DNA from: Jackrogersella multiformis
Taxonomy: Eukaryota; Ascomycota; Sordariomycetes; Xylariales; Hypoxylaceae
Length of the DNA stretch: 64,000 bases
NCBI GenBank assembly: GCA_902806575.1
Contig: CADCXD010000010.1
Span: 1,364,001 to 1,428,000 of the forward strand
Direction of reading: 5' to 3'
Shown here: positions 34,356 through 46,313 of the stretch, piece by piece
How the letters are laid out: the number at the start of each line of letters is the position of its first letter
Position numbering within the stretch: the first letter of the stretch is position 1
Position numbers and translations under genes: made by a program
Notes under the pieces: model-generated
What the model was told of the DNA's origin: nothing
The model's input: the letters and a program-made list of their open reading frames with translations, nothing else
Database searches by the model: none

Positions 34356-35562
34356 ATGTCTCGAGGTGGCACTACTCTCTACGTGACTGGCTTTAGCCAC
34401 GGCACGCGTGCTCGCGACCTAGCCTACGAATTCGAACGGTATGTCCCTTAATCCTCGTCGGTGAATCGATCGACCGTCCTACGGATGCGGTGTCCGATGT
34501 CACCTGCCTTCTACCTCGTCCTCATCCCGACCTCGCTTCGTCGTTCTCGGCTTCGTTCGAGTCCTCGATTCGTCTTCTTGTCTACGCTTCTACCTTCCAC
34601 GCCCTCCGTATCCATCTCAGCATTCCATCTATTTCGATCGAGCGGTCGTATAGCATCAAAAAGGAGATGCATCGTTCCACGTCCCCCTAACCACCGCGAT
34701 GGGAATTAACTCGAAGCTTCTTGCACTCGATGCAAATCATTGGGAAAGTCACATTATTTTGCGGTGATTGCTGACATGAAAATATCTATTTAGCTATGGC
34801 CGTCTTGTCCGTTGTGACATCCCCGCCCCGCGTTCTGCATCTAGTAGGTTGTAAGTTAAGAATGAATTTAACAATATAACGTTGTCACAATTGCATCTCC
34901 TGACTAGGGGCTTCAGGTTCGCCTTTGTGGAGTACGAGGATCGCCGTGACGCCGATGATGCGTACCACGAAATGCATAACAAGCGCATCGGCCGTGATGA
35001 TCTTCTGAAGATTGAGGTAAGTTGTCTACGATACCTAGTTAACTAAGTCGTCGCCGACCATAGTACCGTTTGCTGACAAATGAATAGTGGGCTCGTACAC
35101 CACCTTCCGCGTCTTGGCGATTCGACAGTGGTCGTGACCGTGAGAGACGCGACCGTGGAGCTCGATCCCCCCGTCGTGGTCGTTCCCCTTCTCCTCGCCG
35201 CAGCACCCGCGACTACTCTCCTCGCAAGGATGACCGTCGTGACCGAGACAGGGACCGCGACTATGACCGCGAACGTCGTGACACGCGTGACCGCTCTCGC
35301 AGCCCGGATCCTCGGTACAAATCCCCGTCTTCTAGTCCAACTGAATCCTTCATCAAGTTGGAGCTTACACAACCCAATTAGTGATCGCGACCGTGACGAC
35401 CGAGACGACCGCGACCGCCGTGACAATGGCACTAATGGTGACGAACGAAAGGGCAAGTAGCTAAACACACTGTCTTTTTGCAGGGAATGTATCTTACTAA
35501 TATTGGAACTAGCTGTCGACTCTCCGCCTCCACAACACGAGGACCTGGACGTTGCAGAGTGA
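34356..35562 (+). CDS. RRM/SR-type pre-mRNA splicing factor
   Basis: Exons 34356-34438, 34794-34850, 34917-35016, 35088-35314, 35382-35452 and 35513-35562 give 195 aa. Residues 1-80 form one RRM: RNP2 is TTLYVTGFSH and RNP1 is RLFAFVEYEDRRDADDAY, followed by HEMHNKRIGRDDLLKIEWA. The rest is an Arg/Ser/Asp-rich domain (for example SPRRGRSPSPRRSTRDY) ending in an acidic tail SPPPQHEDLDVAE. The layout matches the single-RRM SR proteins of filamentous fungi (Srp1/Srp2-like). Two gene features stand out: intron 1 is 355 nt, several times the local norm, and the last intron starts with GCAAGT, a GC-AG donor. If the last intron is retained, the frame stops at 35460 with KGK instead of the conserved acidic tail. 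The donor at 35315 (GTACAA) is weak but needed for frame. The RRM is certain; the last two junctions are probable. Confidence 0.85.
35453..35512 (+). other. GC-AG intron, last intron of the SR-protein gene
   Basis: The donor is G|GCAAGT, followed by a perfect TACTAAT branch site and an ACTAG acceptor, 60 nt in all. Removing it joins AAG-G to CT-GTC and opens 16 further codons that read as the acidic tail found in relatives. Confidence 0.65.
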
Positions 35563-37693
35563 TAAGTATTACCGGACATCTTGCACTTCGGTAACAGTTT
35601 GTATCAGCAACGTGTGAAAAAAAAGAATTCTCCTATGTCGCACGGGGCACGGGTGTTTGGTATTTGCTTTTCTCTACATCTACACTAGGACACTAGGAAT
35701 GTGGCTCATCTTCTAGTTTCGATTTCCTCGACCGGCGCGCGAAACTCATCTCCGATTAATCGAGTCTGGATCCGGAGACGATGCCACTGACCATTGAGGA
35801 TCTGATGCAGTTTCTATTCGAGACACCAGGAGGTTACGAGGTGAATGCAGCTAGGTAACCACAAATGTACCTAGACGACGAGTTCATAGTCGACTTAATT
35901 AGCATAGAGCAAATGCATTGCGATTGTCTGAATTACTTCTCACCTTGACACTTATGAATTCGTGATACTATCATAAGTACCTACTCAAATCCGTATGGAC
36001 ATCTAAGGTCATAATACTTCCTAGCTACTACGTCTAGCAACTATATGTACATATACAAATTAACCTTGTCGGTTCGTACATGATCTAAGGTTGTACACAT
36101 TATATCCGTCGTGAGGTTCCGACCTTCGAGTAGGTACCTAGGTAGTTATATGTTCCTTTTTATAGATGTGTACCTACCTAGGTACATAATCTAAGTATTT
36201 AGAGCTCTGTCAAGAAAAGGCGCTAACACTAGCATGTATCTAGTGTATACGCGCTATAGACAATTGGAGAAAGCAGCCAACTAGAAGACAGATCATCAGA
36301 TGAAGATCTCATGCATATTACCTAGGTACCTAAGTCGAATGACAACCATCTCTGACAATATTGGATCCCCCTTCATGTCTAGTCACGTCATATCCCGTAC
36401 AGGGATTCGAGGACGAATGTGTAAGGTTCTTTCTACAGCACGCTGTCGTACCTCTTGCAGATAATCTGCAAACTTACGTACCTACATAGCCTCCAGCTTA
36501 GGGTAGACTTGATCTCGTATGACTTGAGCCTTGTAAGTACCTACCTACATAAGGTACCTAGGTAGGATGCCGAGGATCAACTCGAATGGAGCATGACAAA
36601 GAAGGGGGGAACTCACTTTAGCTCTGCAGTAGTTATTACATATTATAAGGTACCTTGCCTAGCTGCCTACCTAGGTACCTAGGTAGGTACTTTGAATGAT
36701 TCTACAGTACCTACTCGGACGTTTGTTATGCTTGAAGTCTATAAGCCTTTCCAGGTGGATATCCATATTAGCTGGACGTCTTCGTGGGCCGTAACGTAAG
36801 AAAATAGCAATAGATATTTTGACTACTATGAACAGGTATATATACCTAGGTATATTAGGTAACAGGTTGGTTAAATATGGATATTTCCAAGTTTTCTTTA
36901 TAAACCGATTCTTATTACATAGGAAGGTACACTAACTAGGTAGATACATAGAGAATGGTGATACGGTCACTTGTAGTTACCTAGGTATTAATTGTCAATA
37001 CTAAAGTCTCAGGTGGGTTTAACAAGTGACTTCCCCTCCAACCAAGACTTAGGTTTTTTTTCTCTTCTCGAAGCTCCGACTGGCCGACTTCCTTCCCGCT
37101 TCCACCACTTAAACCTACCAGCTACGTTCTGTCATCCCATATCTCACAGCTAAAATTTCTAGCTCTATTCTTTTTTTCTCTTCTCCTCCCTTTGGTCTTT
37201 AATTCATATCGTCTTTAAAGTCACTCGTCATATACGCTCGCTTTTCCTCTCCTATGATTAAGTGTTATTGATTCACCATCATCTATCTAGGAAGCGGACG
37301 ATCATGAGTGATCTATGTACCTTGATCAATTCGATGATCTGACCGAAACGGAACGCACGTAGAGCGACGCGCTTGAGCAAACCAGAGGATACTTAGAAAT
37401 CCTACGAAGTCAACGCCGTCACCTATGTTTGTCCTTGATAAACCGCCCTACAAGTTCGACTATGTCGCCCGCATCGTCAAGAGCCTCTCGATAAAAACTG
37501 CATCCAAGTCGCCATAGTCATATCTAAAAATATAACTTACCCCCTCGATATACATGCACAAGTATCAGCCGCGCGCAATATTCTCGGCCCCTACCCTACC
37601 TAGGTACTTCAGCCTCGTGCGAACCACACGCCGCCTGTCTACTCTCGTCGCGCTAGCCAACTTCTCCCGTGCTCGCACAGCTGTGGTTTCAAT
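35563..37693. other. Intergenic region dense in CCTAGG palindromes
   Basis: A 2.1-kb gap with at least eight palindromes (about 36133, 36172, 36320, 36555, 36661-36690, 36843, 36980 and 37598). From about 37050 a pyrimidine-rich stretch suggests the promoter and leader of the carrier gene. No gene is supported. Confidence 0.55.
36661..36690. repeat. CCTAGG palindrome cluster
   Basis: CCTACCTAGGTACCTAGGTAGG is a near-perfect palindrome made only of ACCT/AGGT units, flanked by further units. Confidence 0.8.
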
Positions 37694-38986
37694 ATGACTG
37701 CTGTACGTCACCTCCGCTTTTACAATGTGACGCCCTTAAAACTAGGATATGTTGAGCAGCAGTAGCTTACCTAGATCCTCCAGAGCTCGGAAGACGTCAA
37801 GGGTAACTACGCCGATGGAAGCAAAGGCGCCCAGTTCAAGGACTTGATCTCTCAGCCGGTGATCGCCGCTTTCTGCGCTGGCGGTGTCGCCGGTGCCGTG
37901 TCGCGAACCGTCGTATCCCCCCTCGAACGTCTGAAGATCCTCTTCCAAATACAGAGTGCTGGTCGTAATGAATATAAATTATCGGTAGGCAAGGCACTTG
38001 CCAAGATGTGGAAGGAAGAAGGTTGGAGAGGGTTCATGGCTGGTAACGGGACCAATTGCATTCGCATCGTCCCTTATTCTGCGGTGCAGTTCGGTAGTTA
38101 TAACCTCTACAAACGGGTAAGTTCTTACGGCTTGGCTTGGTGCTTGAAGTATACACGAGACCTATGACAATGAATATAGTCGCAAGTCGGTTCGACTAAC
38201 AATGATCGCAGCACTTCTTCGAGAAATACCCGGGCGCTCCTTTAGCTCCTCTCGAGAGGCTTGTCTGTGGTGGTATCGCGGGAGTCACCTCGGTCTTTCT
38301 CACATACCCACTCGACATCGTACGAACCCGACTGTCCATTCAATCAGCATCATTTGCTGCGCTCAGCAATACACCGAAAGACAAGCTCCCGGGTATGTGG
38401 ACTACAATGACCGTGATGTATAAGGAGGAGGGCGGCGTGCGTGCATTGTACCGTGGCATAATACCTACTGTTGCTGGAGTGGCTCCATATGTAAGTTCTA
38501 ATGTCGCCTAGCCAGTGTATCATACATATTAAGCGGCTCAAGAGTACTAATGATCCCCTAGGTAGGATTGAACTTCATGACGTACGAATTCGTACGCAAG
38601 GTTCTGACCCCCGAGGGGGATGAAAACCCCAGCGCAGTACGGAAGCTGCTTGCAGGTGCTGTATCTGGCGCCGTTGCTCAGACTTGCACATACCCATTGT
38701 GAGTGTCTGTTTTCTTAGATTACGATTCATGATTTACTAATGTGTACATAGCGATGTACTGCGACGGAGATTTCAGATCAACACCATGTCTGGTATGGGC
38801 TATAAGTACAAGTCGATAGGAGACGCCGTCAGAATGATAATAGCCCAGGAAGGTCCACGAGGCTTATATAAGGGCCTCATTCCGAACCTGCTCAAGGTGG
38901 CCCCGAGCATGGCTGCCAATTGGCTCAGTTTTGAAGTCACTCGAGACTTTTTGGTTGCCTTGAAGCCAGAACCAATGGTTTTATAG
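37694..38986 (+). CDS. Mitochondrial carrier, YPR011C-like (APS/PAPS carrier type)
   Basis: Exons 37694-37702, 37775-38116, 38212-38490, 38562-38698 and 38752-38986 give 333 aa. Three tandem carrier repeats are complete, each with the signature Px(D/E)xx(K/R): PLERLK, PLDIVR and PFDVLR, and two-helix units ending in glycine-rich loops (GFMAGNGTNCIRIVPYSAVQF, ALYRGIIPTVAGVAPYVGL, GLYKGLIPNLLKVAPS). It sits in the mitochondrial inner membrane. The pattern of contact residues and connecting text (for example IPTVAGVAPYVGLNF) most resembles yeast YPR011C, reported to carry adenosine 5'-phosphosulfate and PAPS; no EF-hands are present, unlike Sal1. The first coding exon is 9 nt (MTA) and its acceptor could be 37774 or 37782, both in phase, changing three residues. 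The substrate is inferred from likeness only. Confidence 0.87.
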
Positions 38987-39828
38987 ATGGGAAAAGGCTG
39001 ATTTATAGCTGGATACCTCTCCTTCTCTGGATTACATCCAGGCTGTACTCTTCATTACCTTTTCGATATGCACCACGAATGTGCAGGAGTCTTATTGGAA
39101 TGGCGTCGGTGCACTACGGTAAGAGCTGTGGCATGCAGAACAGCGGATCAGATACGTTTAAACAGGCAAGGGTAGATAAACAGACTTAGAGGAACACACA
39201 AAGATCCTGGTTTAGCTAGCAGAGGGTTTCATTGCAACGAACTTGCACATAGTACCCAGGCTGCCAGGTAACCCGACTACACTATGCTACATACATACAT
39301 GTGCGGCCGGGAGATGACTGATTTGAGGAGGCCGTCATTCTGTTGGAATATAGCTACCTAGGTAGCTTCTAGCGTTCGTGTTGCATAGAAAAAATAAATT
39401 ATTCAAAATCTAATCAGATTTATAGAAATGCACCTAAGAGTTGCACGGTGCCTTCTATTTAGTTTGTACTACTATCTTTATCGGCCAATATCTTTGTAGG
39501 AATAACCTCCCTAAAATACCTATATACCTAGGTAGGTAGTAGGTATCCAGGTACCCAAGGCACCCTTTGGACATAGGCCCCTCCTTATATTAGGTAAGCA
39601 ATTGTTTAATTTTAACGCATTGACCACCTCGGTACGTACCGACCAACCCTAACTGCCAGCCGTGACCGCCCCCGCCCACACAATTCCCAACTCTATCTTT
39701 TGATTTAGAACTTTTCTGGCCCACCTAAGATTTTTCTCATTTCTCCAAGTTACTACTAACCCACAGCACAACAGCTTTTCCTCCCATCGACTCTCTTCCT
39801 TTCAATCGCAAAGAGTCAAAACGTCAAG
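38987..39828. other. Intergenic region
   Basis: 840 bp holding the carrier 3' end and the ribosomal protein promoter. Palindromes occur at 39354-39367 and 39526-39540, and a pyrimidine-rich tract runs just ahead of the eL18 ATG. No other feature. Confidence 0.55.
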
Positions 39829-40707
39829 ATGGGTACGTCTATTATTTATTTGGAGATTTCTATGCGAGTGGAGGTGTGAGAGACGAGCAGCTGCAAAGCC
39901 GTCTCGTCTCTCGCGCTCTCTGCGATCAAACGGGAATCATCCTTTGGGATGTACCCAATAGAGCATATTTGAACCAAAAAGCTGACCATGGCTTTGTCTC
40001 TGAATAGGTATTGATCTCGACCGCCACCACGTGCGCAGCACTCACCGCAAGGCTCCCAAGAGCGACAATGTCTACCTCAAGCTCTTGGTGAAGCTATACC
40101 GCTTCCTGGCCCGTAAGTGATCCATCCCTCTTAAGTCTAAGCTGATGTGTCGACGTGTATTGAAATCATGGGATGCGACAATGCTAACTTAATATTCTGT
40201 CGTATAGGCCGAACGGACTCCAGCTTCAACAAGGTCGTCCTGCGCCGCCTCTTTATGTCCCGCACCAACCGACCTCCCGTCTCCCTCTCCCGCGTTAAGG
40301 GCCAGCTCTCCAAGGAGCAGGAGGGCAAGATTATCGTCGTTATCGGTACCGTGACCGATGACAACCGCCTACTCGAAGTTCCCAAGGTTTCCATTGCCGC
40401 GCTTCGATTCACCGCCACCGCCCGTGCTCGCATTCTTGCCGCCGGTGGTGAGGCTTTGACCCTCGACCAGCTTGCTCTGCGATCGCCCACTGGCAGTAAC
40501 ACTCTGCTGATCCGCGGCCCCAAGAACGCCCGTGAGGCTGTCAAGCACTTCGGCATGGGTCCCCACAAGCACAAGGTATGCATACTGGATCCTATATTGA
40601 CTAACTGGCAACGTACTCACAATGTATAGAAACCCTACGTCGAATCCAAGGGCCGCAAGTTCGAGCGTGCCCGTGGCCGCAGACGGTCGCGTGGTTTCAA
40701 GGTCTAA
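39829..40707 (+). CDS. RPL18: 60S ribosomal protein eL18
   Basis: Exons 39829-39832, 40008-40112, 40208-40575 and 40630-40707 give 184 aa against 186 in yeast. The opening MGIDLDRHHVRSTHRKAPKS is diagnostic, followed by SDNVYLKLLVKLYRFLARRT, FNKVVLRRLFMSRTNRPPVS, GKIIVVIGTVTDDNR and the basic C-terminus KGRKFERARGRRRSRGFKV. The coding part of exon 1 is only ATGG, then a 175-nt intron, an arrangement common in fungal ribosomal protein genes where the first intron often carries expression signals. It is a cytoplasmic large-subunit protein. C/G-ending codons in the exons fit high expression. Complete, with no anomalies. Confidence 0.97.
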
Positions 40708-41334
40708 GGGAGGAGAGGATCGGATTGGTTTGGGTCTTACGTTACGTCTCTTCGGATATACCATGGAAGCAATTCTCCAGTGGAAGAGAGTTATGCTACT
40801 TCAGGTGTGGTTTCTGCATGGCTTGGCGTGATACGGGATTACAAAATAACTTCATACAGAATAAGATGCATTGCTTCTTCTTCTGATAACATTAGTTGAT
40901 GATTTCTCACAAGAACTAAGACCAATGAACCATGATATCTGCACGGAACAAAACTCCCAGCGCCATATGACAGTAGTACAGTCGTAGGTCATTAAATGAT
41001 AATACAAAGATTCGGAAGTATCAGTTTTCTATTATAGAAGTGACAGATTTTGACAAGAGAGAATTGCCTCAATATTTCTCGAAATACCTACTAGGCTCTC
41101 GTGGGACTCGAAGGAAATCGTCACCTGACTCGGTGTCTAAGACGTTAGGTATGCTAGAATTCTTTCGTCATAGCCAACTTAAACCTTAGGTACTTATTAC
41201 ATGTCCGTGTATACCTACCTAGGTAGGTCAAATGTCCAATCAGCCGAGCAACTCACCTGTTCCCCCTTTTATTTATTTCTATATCCTCTAAATTTTGGTT
41301 TCCATCCTTTATTTAGTGATCTTCGCTCCACGGA
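40708..41334. other. Intergenic region
   Basis: A 627-bp spacer between eL18 and the SRAP gene. It holds a TACCTACCTAGGTAGGT palindrome at about 41213-41228. No gene. Confidence 0.55.
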
Positions 41335-42769
41335 ATGTGTGGACGCTACTCATTAGCCTTGGTACGTCCGAAGGCCCCACGATATCAATACTAGTGATAG
41401 AAACTAACCGCGGCCGAAATCGTAGCGGCCGGCGCAAGTTCGCCAGATGCTGCAAGACGACGATATGCCCGTGGATGAGGCGCCGGACGACGAAGGCGCC
41501 GACGCGCCTAGGCAGAGCTACAACTTCGCCCCCGGCTACCACGGCATTGTCTACCGCGCCGACGTGCCCGACCGGGGCGCCGGCCCGCGAGGGCAGCACG
41601 CTGCTTCTGCTGCTGCTGCTTCCGACGAGGCCGCGTCCGAGGAGCGCGAGATGGGGGATGGCGCATCCCAGCCCCGGCCCGCGGGCTTCAAGCTGCAGAG
41701 CATGAAGTGGGGACTAATCCCCTCCTGGACCAAGCACAGCCCGGGCTACGGCTCGGCGATGAAGACCATCAACTGCAGGGACGACTCCCTCGAGCGCGGC
41801 GGCGGCATGTGGGCCACGATGAAGGCGAGGAAGCGGTGCGTCGTCGTCACGCAGGGCTTCTACGAGTGGCTGAAGAAGGACGGGTGCGGCAAGGAGAAGG
41901 TGCCGCATTTCGTGAGGAGGAGGGATGGCAGGCTGATGTGCTTCGCGGGGCTGTGGGATGTGGTGCAATACGAGAGTACGTGCTTGCTTGCGCCGGTTGG
42001 CTGGCTGGCTGGCTGGCTTTGGGAAGGTATGAGTTACTGGGTGTCGATGACGGTGCTGACTGAGAGATCGTACCTAGACGACGAGCAGAAGCTGTACACC
42101 TACACGATCATCACCACGGACTCGAACGCGCAGCTCGGCTTCCTCCACGACCGCATGCCGGTCATACTGGACAATGGGTCCGAAGATATACGCACGTGGC
42201 TGGACCCCAAGCGCTACGAGTGGTCGAAGGACCTGCAGGACCTCCTAAAACCATTCGATGGAGAGCTGGACGTCTACCCTGTCAGCAAGGACGTCGGCAA
42301 GGTCGGCAATGACTCGCCCGCCCTCGTCGTGCCGGTCGACAGCAAGGAGAACAAGGCCAACATCGCGAACTTCTTCGCCAAGGGCGCCGCGAAGCGGATC
42401 ACCACCACCACCACCACCGACGACGATGACGTGAAGAAGGAGCAGCCGGACATCGAAGTCAAGAAGGAGGAGGGGTTCGTCGCCAGCAACCCAAGCGAGG
42501 CGAAGAAAGGAGATGCATGTGCGGCCGAGGCGGGGGTGAAGAGGGAAGCCGAGGACAGGCCGGTCTTCGGGGAGCCCCCGACGAAGAAGCTATCTACGAC
42601 GGACAGCACACCCGCGGCGCCGAGGAGGCCGAGCACGGTACCGTCGCCGCGGAAGGGGGGCAGGCAGAAGATCAGCGCTACGAGCAACGCGGCCAAGAGC
42701 CCGGATAAGGGGAAGCGGAAGCAGCCCGGCGCGCAGAAGATCACGAAGTTCTTCACGAATAGCTCGTGA
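41335..42769 (+). CDS. SRAP-domain protein (HMCES/YedK), abasic-site crosslinker
   Basis: Exons 41335-41361, 41426-41975 and 42078-42769 give 422 aa. SRAP proteins form a covalent thiazolidine link between Cys2 and abasic sites in single-stranded DNA, protecting replication forks. The start MCGRYSLAL supplies Cys2; the family's asparagine block is TINCRDDS, the active-site glutamate is in TQGFYEW and the histidine in LHDRMPVIL. An Ala/Glu-rich insertion, about residues 60-85, separates early core strands. The C-terminal 150 residues are disordered, Lys-rich and basic, with two I-x-x-F-F motifs (NIANFF and KITKFF) that resemble PCNA-binding boxes, the second being almost the last residues. Intron 2 (41976-42077) is 102 nt with no in-frame stop, so a retained form would add 34 residues. 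I spliced it because the joined QYEN-DEQKLYTYTI matches the family. Confidence 0.9.
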
Positions 42770-43304
42770 TGGGGCGTTGGTGAATAGTGGTAGTGGGTTG
42801 GTTGGCTATGATAGTTGCAGAGGGTGCGAATAATACTGATAAGAGAAGATACGGTTACGATCCGGGAAAGGAGTCCGTCCGTATGAATCGGTATTTATGT
42901 CTGGAATGTATGCCTAGACTATGGACAGGGATGGTGCGGATAATAATAGGCTACGTCTGCTCTACCTCTCTACCTCTACACGTCAGGTTCACACTTTGGT
43001 TGGGTTTTTAATACCATCCGACTATCTTACAAGAGCTTTGTCTATCTCAGAGCTGCAAGAGCTACTACTTCAGCGATGAATTACGCTATCAGTAGTTCTG
43101 TTTGATATATGGGGGGTAACGGCTCAAATATAATTGACTACATAAGCGCTTGCTAGACTCAACGATGTACAGCTGTGCCAACAGAGCGTGCTTCGTTATG
43201 ACCTAACCCATCTCAAGGATATACATCACATGGAACAATATCCAAACTTGCTGCATCCAACCGCCTACATCTCCTACGACCCAAGCCACCCCCAAGAAAC
43301 TAAT
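42770..43304. other. Convergent intergenic region
   Basis: 535 bp between the 3' ends of the SRAP gene and the LPMO gene. Nothing further recognised. Confidence 0.5.
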
Positions 43305-44195
43305 TCAGCACTTGAACACGGACGGGCCCGGGACGGTGTACGAGTTGAAGTTGGTGTAAATGTTAGCAGTGTCTAGCGACGACGTTAGCAAGGCATACAT
43401 TCATCCACCCACGCCATCTCGCCGAGGAATCAGGGGAACTCACAGCCCGAGTCCGTGGCCTTGAAGGCGCCGGGGATCTTGACGGTGGGCGAGGGCGAGG
43501 CGCTGCCGCCGCCGCTGACCTTGACCTGGCCGCAGCCGACGTACCACTGCGGGACGGCGCCGGGGTTGTGGATGGCGAGCGACTGGATCCGCAGGAGGTA
43601 CTCGCCGCTGGGGATGCACTTGGGGATCGTGAAGGAGTAGCTGCCTAATGCGAGGTCAGCTGCGGAGGCCCACGGGGAGGAGGCGGGAGGGGAAGGAGAA
43701 GTAGTCAGGTTCGCCCCTACCCGTCATGGTCCAGGTGGCGGAGCCGCCGCTGAATTTCGGCGCCCAGTCGTTGATCTTGAACCAGTCCCCGCTGCCGTCG
43801 TACGCCTCGGCGGTGCTCGGGGCCTTGGACATGTACAGCGAGATGGGGCCCTGGTGGTAGACGGCCGTGTCGAGGGTGAACGTGAACGGGTCACCGGCGC
43901 CGATGTCCAGGGTGCTCGTGTTGCCCCCGGTGGCGCCGCCGACGTTGCACCGGAGGTCGGGGGAAGCTAGGTCTGCGGCGAAGAGAACTTAGTACGAAGA
44001 GTACGAAGATGTCATTGATTTCTGTGGCTGGGGTGACAAACCGGTGACGGGCGAGTTGTAGTTGCTGTTTCGGCGCACGTACTCGTACGCGGCACCCTTG
44101 GCGGTGCCCTTTGACAGCGATTGGAAGATGTAGTGGGCGGAAACGCCCTGCGCGGCTAGGGCCGCCGTGGCGATGAGAGCGACGATGTTCTTCAT
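43305..44195 (-). CDS. AA9 lytic polysaccharide monooxygenase
   Basis: Exons 44195-44042, 43972-43721, 43644-43444 and 43372-43305 give 224 aa. The signal peptide MKNIVALIATAALAAQGVSA is followed at once by His21 (HYIFQ), which as the mature N-terminus forms the copper histidine brace with His91 (DTAVYHQGPISLYMSKA). The axial tyrosine is Y170 in PQWYVGC, with the second-sphere His161 in LRIQSLAIHNPG. The RCNVGG block and final TVPGPSVFKC are AA9 hallmarks. It is a secreted copper enzyme that oxidatively cleaves cellulose or related glucans, needing an electron donor. There is no CBM1 module, so it is catalytic domain only. It diverges from the cellobiose dehydrogenase gene, whose product is a known donor. 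The regioselectivity class cannot be fixed from sequence alone, although LRIQSLAIH recalls C1-oxidising members. A TATATAA element lies at 44414-44420, 220 bp upstream. Confidence 0.94.
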
Positions 44196-44458
44196 TTTGA
44201 TTCAAGGAAGTCTGGTTTGAATTTGTTTCCTGCAGTTGAGGCTATCTTTGCGGTATGGAATCAGAGTAGGTAGTCTGTGTAGTGGTTGGCTCTGCCAGCT
44301 ACGTAGGTAGGTGCTCTGAGCCATCCTTAAAAACGAAAATGCATACTCCCTCCCTCTTCGGCAGTTCTCGTCTCCCTCTGGCTGGCGCGTGTGCGTCGAG
44401 CCCCGGATTTCTGTATATAAGGCGGGCCGCGGCTCCAGCCGTCGAGCACGGGAGAAAT

Positions 44459-44464
44459 GGCTAA
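44459..44464 (+). promoter_or_regulatory. GGCTAA site upstream of LPMO (XlnR/Xyr1 type)
   Basis: GGCTAA is the core bound by XlnR/Xyr1-type activators of cellulase genes. This copy is 264 bp upstream of the LPMO ATG. Two more, on the opposite strand, lie at 46866-46871 and 47203-47208 within 570 bp of the dehydrogenase start. A hexamer is expected about 1-2 times by chance in this interval, so the support is weak. Confidence 0.3.
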
Positions 44465-46313
44465 GCAACCTCACTTGCTGAGGTTTGGGGCGGCCTAGCC
44501 AGGTCGAGGGGGGCGAGGGTTAGACTGCAAGCAAAGGCGTCACAAGAGACGGTTTGTTGTTAGGATAGATTAAACAGCCTAGTAAAAGCAACCATCGTGG
44601 TTGGCTGTCGTGGCTTCGTTCCGGAGCGTTTTGCGGTGCCGAGCAATTTACTTCCTAAATAGGTAGTATATGCACGATGGCCTCGCAGAGAGAGAGAGAG
44701 CATTGGTTCGGCACTGAGATCTCCGGAGAAGCGGATGCAAGATCTGGCTAGCAAGGATCGTATTAGATCAGAATCGAATAAGCCTTTCTTGCCGCCAGAA
44801 GGTCTTGTCCAGAAGTCTTGTGATCTGAGCCTCTAGCTGCGGGGACGAAAAATCTAATTAAATAGTTTCCCTGTTGGATGTCTGGGCAAGACGGGAGCCC
44901 TGAGGGGACAACAAACGGGTACAGATTAGTATCACTCATACGGTATGTATTAGGAAGTTGGTTCTCTTAGTTTCCATAGGAATAGAGGAATCTGTCCTCA
45001 GACACATTGTACATTATTATTGTGTCCAATTATTCCGAAGTATTCGCTTACCGCAAGGCCTATTTATTATTGACGACCTCGACGGCGTAGTGTCTAATTG
45101 TCTCAACACCTAGGCTATATATTCAAGGAGGTCTGTTACATCATCATATATCTCAGGCTAGTTCACCTAAGAGTAGAGTATCACTGGATAACTCATATAT
45201 TCCACTCACCAACGAAAACATCCAAATCGTGTTTTTAACCACTTGATGTGTGGAACGAAATAGTCGTGGTTAGATGAGAATACTCATGATACTCAAGGTA
45301 GATAGTTGGAAAAAAAAGCGAGCGTATTACTAAGGTTGGTGACCTAGATATCGCAAAATTCCGCTCTCATGACCTTGAGGGCACCACGTATCTTGGAGCT
45401 ACCGTGGCAGAAATAGCGAGGCTTCTTTGGGAAGTATGTATATTGGGGAATCAGTGTATACTTATACTACTGTATATGACCCAGATGTGATTTCAAGATA
45501 TATCCGAATTCTTAATGATTAATACCCACTGGGGCCTCAGAGACAAGATCTAGAAGCCGCATTGGAATGCTACTCCAGCATTTGTCCTTTCTAATGATGT
45601 CGAACGTATTGCTAACATTTCTTTCTAGAAAATGTCCAGGGACGGAGACTAGCATAAATGGGGCTTGAAGCCCGAGCCTACCTCTTCCGAGTGGAAGGGC
45701 GAGCCGTTGATGGTATGCTAGTTACGCCTCGAACCCTTGTAGCCTCTTTCTTCGTTCACTGGCTTGTGGATATGCGGTCAGAGATAAGCTATAGAGTGCG
45801 ATCTCGTGACAGCGGCCTCAATCGGCCCTTACAGCCGGCCGGCCTGTTCGATGGGTTAGTCTCGGAAGAGCTGGCTAGATCTGGGAGGCAGTTGGGGGTT
45901 GGGGTTGGGGGTTTCGGGGCGGAAAGCGAAGGGATGTGCTGGGTTTGATGCCTAGGAGAATGTGAGAAAGAAGTTTTCTGAGGCGATAGAATATAGGCTG
46001 AGAGGAGTTGAAGGGGGTAGACAATGGAATCGCCGATGACGAACCGGGAAAATGTTTCATCTATAATATATTTATCCAAATTCACTAATCAATTATACGT
46101 TATACTTGGCCGGGGATAGGGTAGGTCGCTAGTGTAATCGAATCCCTGTATCCTGTATAGTTCGCGATGTCAAAGATAGGAAAGCCGTGGAGACATGCGA
46201 TGAGATAAATCGATAGATTGGGGTGGATTGGATGGATGGATTAGTAAAGAGCCAGTGCCTTTCTGCTTAAATGCTTAAAAATCAATATAGCGCTATAGAA
46301 ATGGATCCACGGA

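Noticed and set aside
43891..44205. 104-codon minus frame overlapping LPMO exons 1 and 2
   Set aside because: Out of frame with the AA9 exons and crosses a clear intron.
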